From Siphonodentalium dalli (lineage: Eukaryota; Mollusca; Scaphopoda; Gadilida; Siphonodentaliidae): a stretch of 64,000 bases of DNA. How positions within the stretch are numbered: position 1 is the first letter of the stretch; each line of letters starts with the position of its first letter. The DNA lies in assembly GCA_032622095.1 (NCBI GenBank), contig CP136063.1, positions 180,273,956 to 180,337,955 on the forward strand, in the 5' to 3' direction. Position numbers and translations under genes: made by a program. Shown here piece by piece: positions 49,033 to 59,994 of this stretch. The notes beneath the pieces are model-generated. The model had not been told where the DNA came from, did not search any database, and saw only the letters and a list, made by a program, of their open reading frames with translations.

Positions 49033-49311
49033 TTGACTGTAACCTGGTATAACATTGACGGCGTGGAGTTTACGTTCATGTTGAACGTGCATGTATGGTC
49101 CAGATTCCAAGGTCACTCAACGTTACCGTCAATCAACAACAATAAGAACAGTCCTGGTACAGATAGCAATTTGATATTTAGTATTGAAGAATTCAGCACA
49201 ACATTTCAAAATCACTCTCCCCATAACGATGTTCAACACAAATGGCGCTATTTAGAAGCAGTTCGACAAGAGACGATAGATGTCTTAGTTTCCTGTGTGG
49301 TGGCGGCTTGA
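49033..49311 (+). CDS. unassigned 92-codon open frame
   Basis: The frame runs from MTVTWYNIDGVEFTFMLN to DVLVSCVVAA with a non-repetitive composition. I recognise no family. It lies in a receptor intron on the opposite strand and may be chance. Confidence 0.12.
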   Translation: MTVTWYNIDGVEFTFMLNVHVWSRFQGHSTLPSINNNKNSPGTDSNLIFSIEEFSTTFQNHSPHNDVQHKWRYLEAVRQETIDVLVSCVVAA

Positions 49312-49418
49312 TTATTCATATGATGTGGCTTTCTGGCAAACTAAATGCGCTGTTTCTTACTGGAGGATGAAAATAAAAAAATCATGGAATGACCTCGAAT
49401 CTTATGGGTCGTAATTAC

Positions 49419-49502
49419 CTGGACTCGGGTTTACTTTTTCTCTGGTCTCGGACGAATAGCACACCCGAGTCACAATCTTCTGGCACACCTGCTTGGTTTG
49501 AG
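49419..49502 (-). CDS. receptor exon, GAIN-like
   Basis: The exon is 84 bases and begins with two bases that complete the split codon of the exon at 49645. It encodes QTKQVCQKIVTRVCYSSETR and a short tail, then leaves one base (phase 1). The acceptor is tttctgcaacag and the donor gtaattac. It has two Cys and a mainly polar character. Phase agrees on both sides. It lies between the helical and beta parts expected for a GAIN domain. Confidence 0.6.
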
Positions 49503-49644
49503 CTGTTGCAGAAACTCCAGCATGTAAATGCATGACTATACATGATGCATGATGATATAAAAGGGTCAATGGCGCATAAATAGTTGAAGGGTCCATTCGC
49601 ATGACCGTTCCAGACATTACTAACCCAAACACCTACTTACTTAC

Positions 49645-49753
49645 GTATATTTTTCGTCAGGGTATCTTTTGGTTCATGTGTACTGTGAGTACACTCTACA
49701 TTCTCTGTAACCATGTCTAGGCATTCGACGAACAAATTTAGAAAACGAGAATG
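49645..49753 (-). CDS. receptor exon, GAIN-like
   Basis: The exon is 109 bases, phase 0 in and phase 1 out, 36 residues from HSRFLNLFVECLDMV to KDTLTKNI. The acceptor (cattttcag) is good and the donor (gtaagtaag) is near consensus. It has a helical start and two Cys (VEC, VECT). It lies 142 bases upstream of the next exon, the shortest intron in the gene. By position it is the later part of the helical GAIN subdomain. No motif names it on its own. Confidence 0.65.
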
Positions 49754-50269
49754 CTGAAAATGAACAGTTCATGATATTAATAATAGTTATATTATTAATT
49801 TCATAACAAATAACATAAGACCATGTACTGGAGCTCGTCGACATCGATCAATACATGCGAAAAACACTGTTAACAACTATAATCAACAAGTACATGAAAA
49901 GTTAGACTGACTTGTTCTTATTTTCAGTATTAATAACCATCCAAGAAAGAGATTCCCTTGTCCCTTGTCAAAACCATGCAGAGTTATGTAATAATTACTG
50001 CTGCAGTGGAATTACATATCCAAGTCAATTTGGTCCTATAAGATAGCACAGTTTAATACACACTTGACGGTAAACATTGTAAAAGGTCAAGTCATTGAAA
50101 TATATTCTGAAAATCATTGTAAGACTAAATCAAAGTCCGAGAGGCCACACGTCTCCCGAATAAGGTGGCTTTATTTGAACGGTGCCTTTTTAAGAAACGA
50201 AACATTTTACTTTGGAACAATAATTTTATCAAATTTGTCTATGTTTACATATTTGATTCCGGACAACAA

Positions 50270-50700
50270 AATAATCGGCAAATTAAAAGTCGATAAGGGG
50301 CATAACTCCGTTAGAAATTGGCCGACCGGATCCATGTTCTAACTTGATCGGGACTTTTTAATTTGAAGCCTTATACTAAGTTTAATAAAATTCAGTTAAA
50401 TACTATTTATCACCCGGACAACAAAATAAAAAGCAAAATGGCATAACTTCATCTGAGATTGGTCGGACTGTACCTAAATTCGACTTTGGCCTGTATCCAC
50501 ATACTAAATTTTAAACTATCGGGTAATCATAACTTGAGTTATCATCCGTACAAACAAAATAATAATAGTCGAAAAGGGGCATATATGGTCGGACCTGAAC
50601 CAAATTTGTACTTGATCGGGACTTTCTCATATGTTGTTCACATACGAAGATTCATCAATGTTTGTCGAATACTATCAGGACAACAAACGTTTCGGACGGA
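50270..50700 (+). repeat. tandem repeat, about 145 bp unit, 3 copies
   Basis: Each unit has ggggcataactccgttagaa-like sequence, then a cggac word, then cttgatcgggacttt, then ccggacaacaaaataa. The last unit ends aacaaacgtttcggacggac. The wording is of a type I associate with mollusc genomes; a related piece lies at 34270-34440. Confidence 0.65.
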
Positions 50701-50883
50701 CGGCTAAACGGACACCGCTGATTTCTATATTCCACAGATTCTGTTTTTCGGGGAAAAATGTTTGATCTTACTAAGCGATAAGCAATGTTTAGTGACACAT
50801 TCACTGTAACATTTATTTACAAATATACCTAGAAAGAGATAGCGAATTGTTTTTGGCGAAAATACCGTTTAGGGCAGGGTTAA

Positions 50884-51275
50884 CCCTTTACCCAACAAAA
50901 CGGCCAAAACCGGCCAAATAAAGCTTCAACAGCCTAAACTATCTTCCGTCTGTCTCAATAGAACCATACAGATATGGATATCATTGGAACCGGCTCCTTG
51001 ACCACATTGTGATAGTTACAGTTATGCCCTGTGCCAATGCATTCTCTTATATATGCGAGTCGACCATAGGTCGCCTCGCATATATAAGAGAATGCATTGG
51101 CCTAAACAAAATCTTTTTTAAACACGTTTTACCATTTGTTCTTACATTCTTTAACAATTTTATAATTTTTAATGTGTTAAGCCAATGCATTCTCTTATAT
51201 ATGCGAGGCGACCTATGGTTGACTCGCATATATAAGAGAATGCATTGGCACAGGGCCCTTCTATTGGGTAAAGGG
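50884..51275. mobile_element. piggyBac-like MITE with two internal hairpins, copy 1
   Basis: Ends ccctttacccaaca and tgttgggtaaaggg-like (ctattgggtaaaggg), flanked by TTAA at 50880-50883 and 51276-51279. Inside, two near-perfect hairpins (51030-51102, 51181-51250) share arms ccaatgcattctcttatata plus tgcgag and loops tcgaccataggtcgc and its complement. The length is 392 bp. TTAA with CCC ends is the piggyBac pattern. Confidence 0.85.
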
Positions 51276-51796
51276 TTAAGTTGTTAGAGATATATCAGCT
51301 CCGATTTATTATAGACAAATCTAGCTGATATTTCTGAGTAACTGATGTCTCAAATATTGTAAACTTTCCCCGGAACACTGATCTGCTCTTATTCAATATA
51401 ACACACATGTTGCTTATCTCGCATTGTCGTCCACACTATACATCGTAATGCAGCTACATTGAACACGTATATGTGCACCAGCATATGAGCCAGCCGCATC
51501 TTCTTATCGAGTTTAGTTCTGAAAACTAAACCACTGTTACCAATGGTGGACGCAAAGAAATCAACAACAGTCTCACCTTGTTGGCACGTTCTTTAGTAAG
51601 AATGGCGAAGTCCAGCAGACGACTCATTAAATGGACCACTGACTGAAACAAGGTCATGTAGATTAATCACTTGCGAGAATGGAGATTATGAAATAACGAA
51701 TTGAAGAGAGCTGTTTATGATGCTTGTGCGAATATTAACCATTTCTACACTACATTGAATCTCCCAGCCAACTGTATGAAAGTTTCAATTATACCG

Positions 51797-52015
51797 TAGC
51801 TCAACATGAATGGGGATAATAGCACGTGTTACAGTCAATGGAGCGATTAGCAATGCGGAAAGTTGAAATGTCTAAGTAATACTAGATATCAACATAAGAG
51901 TTATATATAAAGTCGAATTCAAGATGGCTTTTGGCAGCCATGTTTTCCAGAGAAATTAAACAAATGTTGATAGCTCCCATCTAGTGGTCACCCCGAAGAT
52001 CAATATGATGTCTTT
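51797..52015 (+). repeat. short 'ccaagatggc' family fragment
   Basis: It has the same leader as at 7.64 kb (cacgtgttacagtcaatgga) followed by about one unit (ttcaagatggcttttggcag, then ctcccatctagtggtcaccc). The leader and unit belong together in both places. Confidence 0.6.
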
Positions 52016-52194
52016 ATTTCAAAGTTAACCCTTTTCATACTGACCTTAGAATAAGATATTGGGTACACCCATGATAAAATCAAAATATGAACTAAATACA
52101 ATGGATATGCTGGTATAAAACACAAAAAGAAGAATCCACTATTTCTAATGCACACCATATGATGTTCACAAAAATATCCAGTCTTGCAATTTAA

Positions 52195-52571
52195 CCCTTT
52201 ACCCAACAAACCGGCCAACACCGGCCAAATAAATCTTCAACAGCCTAAAATATCTTCGGTCTGTCTCAATAGAACCATACAAATATGGATATCATTGGAA
52301 CCGGCTCATTGACCACATTGTGATGGTTACAGTTATGCCCTGTGCCAATGCATTCTCTTATATATGCGAGTCGACCATAGGTCGCCTCGCATATATAAGA
52401 GAATGCATTGGCCTAAAAAAATTCTTTAACAATTTTATAATTTTTTGACAATTTTATCATTTTTAATATGTGTTAAACCAATACATTCTCTTATATATGC
52501 GAGGCGACCTATGGTCGACTCGCATATATAAGAGAATGCATTGGCACAGGGCCCTTCTGTTGGGTAAAGGG
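52195..52571. mobile_element. piggyBac-like MITE with two internal hairpins, copy 2
   Basis: Same element as 50884-51275, very similar throughout, in the same orientation 0.9 kb away. TTAA flanks it at 52191-52194 and 52572-52575. Hairpins lie at about 52345-52414 and 52478-52547. The length is 377 bp. Confidence 0.85.
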
Positions 52572-53470
52572 TTAAAGAGAACAATTTTCAATGTATGGTT
52601 AGCTGGTTTTGTGTGTGTTTTTTTCCCTTTTGAGGCTCATGGTTAGTCACATAATTTAGTTGTCTTTGTGACCAAAGCAGCCTGCCTCATTTACTAACTA
52701 TTTTGTCATGTTAAATAATTAAACATATAGAGTATGCATTTATATGTTATGATATATTTAAAATTAACGGCGTGTGTGTATATAACTGGAAATATTGGCT
52801 TCTATTGGTTGTGAAATAAAAATTACTATGACTGAAACTCAATTGCAAGACCTCCTGATTGTGTTTATAAACATAGTATTGATATGTGAACATTATCTCA
52901 AAAGACTCTCTATTGTCCTTTCTCAGCCCGATCATCTTATAGAAAATGTTTAATTAGGGAAGGTTTTTATATTGGACATTCCAAACCACAATACCTTTGA
53001 TCGACATGCAATTATTTAGTTTTCTTCGCAAAAGTGAAATTACGACAAGAACGTGCTTTCATCCATGTGCCGATCCCCACCGAGTCACGTGGTTAAAATC
53101 AAAAGTTTATTAGTTAAAACCTATAACCATTTATAAATAGTGAGAAGTTGTAAGAAATAATCAAATGATATACTGCCTAATAATGGACAACAGGCCAGTT
53201 TCCTGATGTTGTAATTTATGTTTCAAAACTTTGCTGCAAGTACGTGTCTACGTTGACAACATGGTCGAACCAGTGTCAATTACCTGGTTCACAACGTATA
53301 TGCACACAAGGCTCTTTTATACCGGAAACCATACTCCGTATTTGTATTAACATGATACATGTAGACTCAAATAATGCTGCCCATCTTCCCACAAACATAG
53401 CGGTGTGGCATCTAACGGCTTGTGAAATTATCCTTTTTTCCGTTTTCACTAAAAGACAAGACATACTCAC

Positions 53471-53653
53471 CAGCTGATCGATAGAAGTCCCTTCGACAGG
53501 GTAGCGTTTGTGATACATGAGAATGTCGCGCAGAATCTCCGTTAGTAGAATTACATCTAAGTGGTACTTGACATCTCCGTCGTCAAGCTTAACCATTGTC
53601 CTGAATATACCCCCTGAAGAGTTCCTCTGATACCCATACATCAACACATCTAG
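53471..53653 (-). CDS. receptor exon, GAIN-like helical part
   Basis: The exon is 183 bases, phase 0 to 0, 61 residues. It has a good acceptor (tgtattcacag) and a strong donor (gtgagtatg). The protein begins LDVLMYGYQRNSSGG and continues into an amphipathic stretch, LLTEILRDILMYHKRYP, which matches the helical subdomain A of GAIN domains in adhesion GPCRs in character. The GAIN domain surrounds and presents the GPS. The next exon in the chain (49645-49753) continues in phase. I first read this stretch as the cytoplasmic helix of a Cys-loop receptor and dropped that because of the exon order. Confidence 0.65.
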
Positions 53654-53759
53654 CTGTGAATACAGACAATTGTGTTAAAGGGGTATTGGACACTAAATCC
53701 GGTCATTTATTGGAACATCTCCTTTTGTACTCAACAAAATACAATCGTGTGATCTACGT

Positions 53760-53807
53760 ACGATGCAAACAACATGGTAATTATAATTACCATGTTGTTT
53801 GCATCGT
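53760..53807. repeat. perfect 48-bp palindrome
   Basis: The left half acgatgcaaacaacatggta then atta is followed by its exact reverse complement with no spacer. It lies between a receptor exon and the LINE fragment. At 53679 an aaggggtattggac word resembles a MITE end, so it may be the core of a small fold-back element. Confidence 0.9.
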
Positions 53808-53951
53808 TCATTGAGCATATGAGTGTATTTGTACTAATCCATGGTTCATTTGTTGCATATATTCTGTTGAATATAACAGGAGATGGTCCCATAAATTGCC
53901 GGATATAGTCAGGTTTTATATAATGGCTCGCTATCTAAACCACTGCGGATA

Positions 53952-55432
53952 CGCCAAGGGACAAGGCAGGGGGCCGTAACATCACCGTTTCTATATTTGA
54001 TATACATCAACGACCTTCTGAAATCGCTGCAAAACTCCGGTCATGGATTGATAGTGGTGGGACTATCTGCACCTCACCCACTACCGCCGACGACATCGCC
54101 CTGATATCGCTGACGAAATCTGGCATCGATAGCTATATCTACAGCAAACGATGGCGATTTAACTTTTCTGTAACTAAAAGTACAGTGGTGGTTTTTAATG
54201 AAACGAAACGCCAACAAGAACTTCAAAATAGGACCTGGAAATTGGGTGACAAACTACTACCGGAAAGCTCAGAATGTGTTCATCTAGGACTTCAACAGTC
54301 GAAATTCGATAACGGAAAAACGCGTGCTTCTCTTGTTGCTGAACGGTTGAGGAGGACATATTTCGGCCTGACTGGGCGTAGTCTTCTAAGTAAGGCTACT
54401 CCACAGACTCTCCAAAAATTAATAAAATGTGTTGTGCTCCCAAAAGCCCTTTATGGTTGTGAAATTCTACCAGATATGAGTGCAACGGACCACCAACGCA
54501 TGGAACGCTCATTCCGTGTGTGCATAAAAAACGCACAGTCTCTACCCACTCGCACGAACACGAATGTAGCGCTGGGACTGATGGGGACCAAACCGCTTGC
54601 GTCCGAGATAGACATACAAAGACTGTGCTTTCTCGAAAGATTACTGCACGTGCCAGAAGGCCATCGAGTGCCACTCAAACTGTTTCTGTTGAAACTATAT
54701 TGTGCCAGACTATTCAATCGTCATACGTCCGGATTTAGTTCCGTTATCACGCTTCTTCTGAAGAAATATCACCTGGCAGACCACCTAGAAACTTTTCTCG
54801 TATCAGGTTATTTCCCAGATAGGGTAACATGGAAAAAACTAGTCAACGAGAGCGTTACCTCAGTATACAGTCAGGAATGGTCATACGAGGTTAGCAACAA
54901 CTGTGATCTCGAAATATTCCGATGTGTTCATTCAGTACCAACAAACTGCTGGTCCACGTGGCGTCTATTAAGAATGTTCCCAAAATATACATACGAGCTG
55001 AAACACCTTGGCTCACTTTTAAACAAAACGACTTATCCCAATAATATGATATGTAATCTCTGTGCTGTATCATATGATAGTGAGATGTCACACGCCATGT
55101 TCCTGTGCAGCTCGACCTTCACATGGGCTATGAGGAATGATTACTGGGACTTCATCATCAATCGTTTTGGAATACAAACGTATGTTTTTCTGGATAGCCT
55201 CACGTGTCAACATCTAGTCGGATTCCTTATGTCGAAAAATATGGTCGCGCGTTTTCGGAATGTTAAAAGCGATATGAGAACAGTTTCTATGGCACCAATG
55301 TGTCTATTTTCAGAATATACCTGTTTCCAGCTTGATATTTTAGTGGAAACAGGTTTGTGTGAGGCTTTTGTTTGTGTATCCCTCTATTTTTCCCCCGTCC
55401 ACCTGGTAATAAAAACATGCTATTACGCATAG
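53952..55432 (+). pseudogene. LINE ORF2 3' half (reverse transcriptase to C-terminus)
   Basis: This is a non-LTR retrotransposon fragment. RQGTRQGAVTSPFLYLIYIN (RT motif region) is in one frame; after a shift near 54050-54070, TADDIALIS (catalytic ADD, 54083) leads into a 415-codon frame from 54185. There, residues 50-150 are the thumb (LRRTYFGLTGRSLL, LPKALYGCEIL, SLPTRTNTNVALGLMGTKPL), and C290, C293, H303 and C308 form the C-terminal Cys/His motif. The 5' half, including the endonuclease, is absent, so it cannot move. A more decayed relative is at 16.3 kb. It sits in the long receptor intron, opposite strand. The start at 54185 is only the first Met after the shift. Confidence 0.85.
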
Positions 55433-55754
55433 CAAGTTCGGTAAGTGGCTTTCTTTGTTCTTGGATATCGAAAAACATGGGGAGATCTTGCCAAAAATTA
55501 CTTAATTACATATCTTAATGTGGAATGTTATCAAAATTCATCAGACGAATTGCATTTATGACTGCATTTTCAATTTTCTTTCCCAAATATTAAGGTATTG
55601 TATATTCTTAGATTCAGCTATATCACATATAGACGAACATGATCAATCTACAATGATATCTTGATCATATGCCACAAACAAAACTTCGATACATCGATTT
55701 TTGGTGAAGATATCGCAGAAAAGCTAACCCTACCCCCACCCTCGCTGATTTCAC

Positions 55755-56060
55755 AAGTCAGATTCCTTTGGTCGAAAACAACGGTCGCGCCATTTCGGAT
55801 TGTCTAAGACGACATGCGAACGGTTTATTTATCAATAGCATGTCTACTTTCAGAGTTTACCTGTGTCCAGTTGAAAGTTTTTGGACTGTTTTAAGAATTT
55901 AAAGAGCGTTTGCTTATTATACACATATTAATCCTCATAACTGACCTTCTGGTGGAGTCTGCGAGTTGAAATTAACAAAAGTATCAAATATGGCGGTCTA
56001 CTTTCCGAGTCTATTTGTTTCCAGTCTGACATTTTAGTGGAAACAAAATGGTTGGACGGT
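55755..56060 (+). repeat. degenerate repeats of the LINE 3' end
   Basis: The stretch ggtcgcgccatttcggattg (55785) and tacctgtgtccagttgaaag (55858) repeats wording inside the open frame (ggtcgcgcgttttcggaatg at 55244, tacctgtttccagcttgata at 55317). A third partial copy is tatttgtttccagtctgaca at 56011, and ttaaagagcgttt follows copies two and three. Confidence 0.6.
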
Positions 56061-56658
56061 TTTAAAAATTTAAAGAGCGTTTCCTGATTATACAAATAGT
56101 GACTAACACGATTATCCTTTTCATGAATTGTGTAAGTTGAAATTGTGCACATATGTCAAGTATGACTCTGAAATGTATTTTTGAGAATGGTGCCGCCAGA
56201 CAAGTCTCCGCTGGTACAGTACTACACTATGGCAGTTGCGAACAAAACTATCGTTGGACCCTATAGATAGTTTGACAATTTACTCAAATATTCACAGTGT
56301 TGGAACTTAATGGCTATCATATATGCATGGCTCTTACATGTGATCTATCGTAACTACATGTGATTTTACAAAATTAACATGCAATATAGTCAGGCCACCA
56401 GATGCAGTAGTTGATAAAAATGTGGTTCACATCAATCATATACATCACAATCACGTGATTCAGTGATAATGTCCAGCTATTATACAAATGCAATGTTTAT
56501 CAAGACTATAGTTTCAGGATGTCATTGTAAAATTGATTGATGGTATTTTTTCATCAATTGACAAATTTAATGTGTATTGCCAGGACGAAGTACCGCATAA
56601 AACGGAGTTGTTTGCCAAGTAATCTGGGAGTCATATTTATGTAAGTGTCAGTCAAAAC

Positions 56659-58424
56659 GTTTAGGACATGGGAATATTTTTTTTATTTCGTGGCCACGAA
56701 ATAACTAATTCGTGGTCACGAAATAAATAATTCGTGGCCACGAAATAACTAATTGTGATATACGATCGTCATGCCCATTTGTGTAATGGAAGCGAACAGA
56801 GATGATCTGGTTGTAGCTGTCCACCATCTTGGAATGAGCCACGGCGATTTGAGATAAAGGGTGTTGTAGGGTGGTCCGAAAAACAAATTAAGTAATCACC
56901 CCTTTCACCAACCCGATCCAAAGTTGCCGCCGTCCTGGGTGGGTTACAGAGGCACCCACGACATTCAGTATATCTTGGGGCCACCCTACATCACCAATTA
57001 TACCACATCAAACGGTTAAGGGGTCGAGAAATTGTACAGGTGTCATATTTGAACCCATATGGGTTGGCCATTTTGGGTCGGGGATGGTGACAGCGGGTGA
57101 ACATTTAGTTTGTCTCAGGGGTCACCCTACAACACACTGTAGTCGACCTAAAAAAAATGGGGGGATTGCATGTTATCATATATGGACCCCTCTGGTCAGT
57201 TATCATTTTCGCTCGAGTGGGCTGAAGGTGTGAAAATTTAGCTTGCTTTGTTAGCCACGGTACAACACCCTTTATTTGATCTATATCGGCCAAGTGACCG
57301 AGAAATAATGTGTACCCCATTTGACCCCTTCTGAGCAACGACTATTTTGGATCTGGTATGGTTGAAAGGGGTGAATATTTATAAGCTTGTTTTGGGCCCA
57401 CCCTACAAAACCCCCTATTTGACTTAAATCGGTCAATATGCCGAGAGGAATGCATGTCATTCCCATTCGATCCCTTGTGGTAACAACTAATGAATATCCA
57501 GTGTGTCTTGGAGCCACCTGACCCGTGTTTCCCCGTTCTCTCGAGGCTAGTTTATATATAGGACGCCCATATCCCCATAGAGCCAGGGTCCCATGCCATA
57601 AGGTGTTTATAGTAGCTTCTCTGCGATCGTACGCATTGTTTCTAAAACACCACCAAGTTAGTGTAACCATACCGTAATATGTTTCCTCGGTGCATTGATC
57701 TTTTTGATCACTAGACAAGAGCTAGCATGTACTATAAATTATGTTCAATCAAAGGGTTTGACAAATGTGTGCAAATAATACATTCTAAATCTGGTATAGG
57801 CATAACTATGTCATAAAGTATAACATCAAATGAATCAAATACAATCCATATATAGCACTAAATATTAAGCAGTTTTGAATCACACTATCTAATATATATT
57901 TTGGGACTTATGTCTGTTTGCTATGGCCGGGAAAACGACTGGGCCGATTGAGCTCAAACTTCCAATCTAAGGTTAAAAACCAACGGGCAGTGTTTACCGC
58001 CGTTTTGGAGAAGCTCCGAGCACCCCAGTCACCAAAATGGCCGTCCTTGGCACTGTGGGGTTAATCGCGTTGATAGTTAAAGAGCGTTCGTATCCGCAGT
58101 GTCGTTGATAAAGAGCGTATGCGTGTAGTGTGATTCTTATGTCTGGGGCCAGATGTGAGTGTGTCTGTATCCAGATATGATCGTGTTGTGTAATTCTTAT
58201 GTCTGTCTTCGTACTTAGGGGTTCCAGGGAACGGGGGAGATTTTCATCGGGTAAGGTATCAGGCTATATGCAAAGGTCAATCAGTCATTTCGTGGCCACG
58301 AATTAGTATTTCGTGACCACAAATTAGTTATTTCTTGGCCACGAATTAGTATTTTGTGGCCACCAAATTAGTTATTAGTATTTCGTGGCCACGAAATAAA
58401 AAACATTATTTTCATGTCCTAAAC
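56659..58424. mobile_element. non-autonomous element with ATTTCGTGGCCACGAAAT ends
   Basis: Inverted ends gtttaggacatg and catgtcctaaac, each followed inward by several copies of the palindrome atttcgtggccacgaaat. The length is 1,766 bp. The interior (56800-57560) is made of repeated units. No target duplication is evident, and the superfamily is open. Confidence 0.7.
56800..57560. repeat. repeat units of about 150 bp in mixed orientation
   Basis: The word tgggcccaccctacaaaacc (57393) recurs as tcaccctacaacac (57121) and ggccaccctacatcacc (56979), and inverted as gggtgttgtagggtggtcc (56858), each next to ggatctggtatggttgaaag-like sequence. The minus-strand frames here are by-products. Confidence 0.6.
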
Positions 58425-59640
58425 CAGCCGCCGTATATAGCTTATGGATCATTCTGTTTTAATATTAAATTTGGAGAAACCCGACCAGCATAAATGTAAC
58501 AACTACAACAACTCATCTATGCCAATGATATGTTTAGCCATATATATGTGGATAGGGTGGTATTGTTTAAAAATGTTAAACACTGATATCACATCCATGT
58601 GTATTGCTAAATATTGCTGGGCTTTATATAGATGGTTGTTCTATAATTCCTGGTCGGGTTTATCCAAATTGGGAGTTTAAATTATGTTCATCTGATGATA
58701 AAGAAAACATTTTCTCCGTCCACTCGATACCTCCACGGGATACATGTTTTACATACTAAATTAACACCTTAGTCAACATAACAAATCTCTCCCTCAAATA
58801 CTTTGCCACAAAAATAAATTGTCAGTATAAATAGGCACGACATCTCTGGACACTTTCTAAGAGATAATTTATTTATACGAAGATATATATGCGCATGGTG
58901 TGCTTGGTCTTATATATAGTACAACACAGTAAGATACAAGTGACACAGTGCGGGGACAATACTGTGTCGAAGAACATAGTTAAGGGGAACCTTCCATCGT
59001 CCTTCATAGTATATCATGGCTCCATTTGTTGTGAACAAACCATCGACTTAGGCTTAATGTGTCGTTCTCCCCCAATAATATACTTGGCTTTGAACCGATC
59101 AATACTATGGGCCATGGTATTTTCCCGTAAATTAGATAGTGTCTATAGTCAGATGGTATTGGTTATGTTCAAATGGTGACACAGATATGAAAATGTGCAT
59201 GTTTGTGCCGCATGGGCCATTGATCATTATAAGATCGAGAAACTTAGTCTAGGAGAATACAAGGAATTCACTGGAAATTGCAATTATAGCTTATATGGTC
59301 GTAATTCAACGTTTGCGTTTCCGATACAGTTAATACACAAATGTGAAATTTGAGATATACCTGGTCGTCAAAATGAACCAGATGTCTTATTTAAGGTTAG
59401 CAACGGTTGCTAATCAAATACCACAATTGTGTACTAATCATTCATTGGTATTGCCTTAATTTAGTCAGTGTCTAATCACATGATGCAGCTGGTTTTGTTC
59501 AAAGTTGCGCACACGCATGTCTAAAACTATAGGCCTATATGTGTGCAGCCATGTTGTGCATAGGCCACTGATCATTATAAGATCGGGAGACTTTGCCACC
59601 GATACCCATAGCTCATTATTAACGGTTACTAAGCACCAAC
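58425..59640. repeat. partly duplicated intronic sequence
   Basis: The stretch ggccattgatcattataaga at 59214 recurs as ggccactgatcattataaga at 59563 with flanking similarity of about 80 bp. Otherwise there are short frames only, none supported. Confidence 0.4.
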
Positions 59641-59655
59641 TCGGAATGCAGGAAA

Positions 59656-59943
59656 ATGCAACTATGGTTGATAGCTATTTTACTCATTAAGTTCTACTTT
59701 AGTAGAAATTCGAATTTACTTAATTTGCACAGCTATAGCGTGGAGATTAACTGTGGTCAGAATATTGATCGTGAATGTTGGGTTTCAGTCGCTGCACTGA
59801 AGTTGGTCAAATGTAACTGGCGTGGGAAGCGTGAAAGCAAAGCCTATGTCGCTATACTAAAGATCTCAGCTGCACCGAAATGTCCGTTTATCAGTAGCAC
59901 AAATCCCGCGAAAACACAGATTCTCTCAGTGCATGTGGGATAG
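59656..59943 (+). CDS. unassigned 95-codon open frame
   Basis: The frame includes SVEINCGQNIDRECWVSVAA and KCNWRGKRESKAY, with four Cys. An acceptor-like tttgcacag lies at 59729. It ends just before the receptor exon on the other strand. No family is recognised; a secreted peptide exon or chance are both possible. Confidence 0.15.
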   Translation: MQLWLIAILLIKFYFSRNSNLLNLHSYSVEINCGQNIDRECWVSVAALKLVKCNWRGKRESKAYVAILKISAAPKCPFISSTNPAKTQILSVHVG

Positions 59944-59994
59944 ACTCCCATGACAACGTTTGAGTTAATGACAACGAACAACTACTATCTATAC

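Noticed and set aside
54185-55432. The 415-codon frame as an intact host gene
   Set aside because: Its content is LINE reverse-transcriptase thumb and C-terminus, and the catalytic part lies upstream in a shifted frame.
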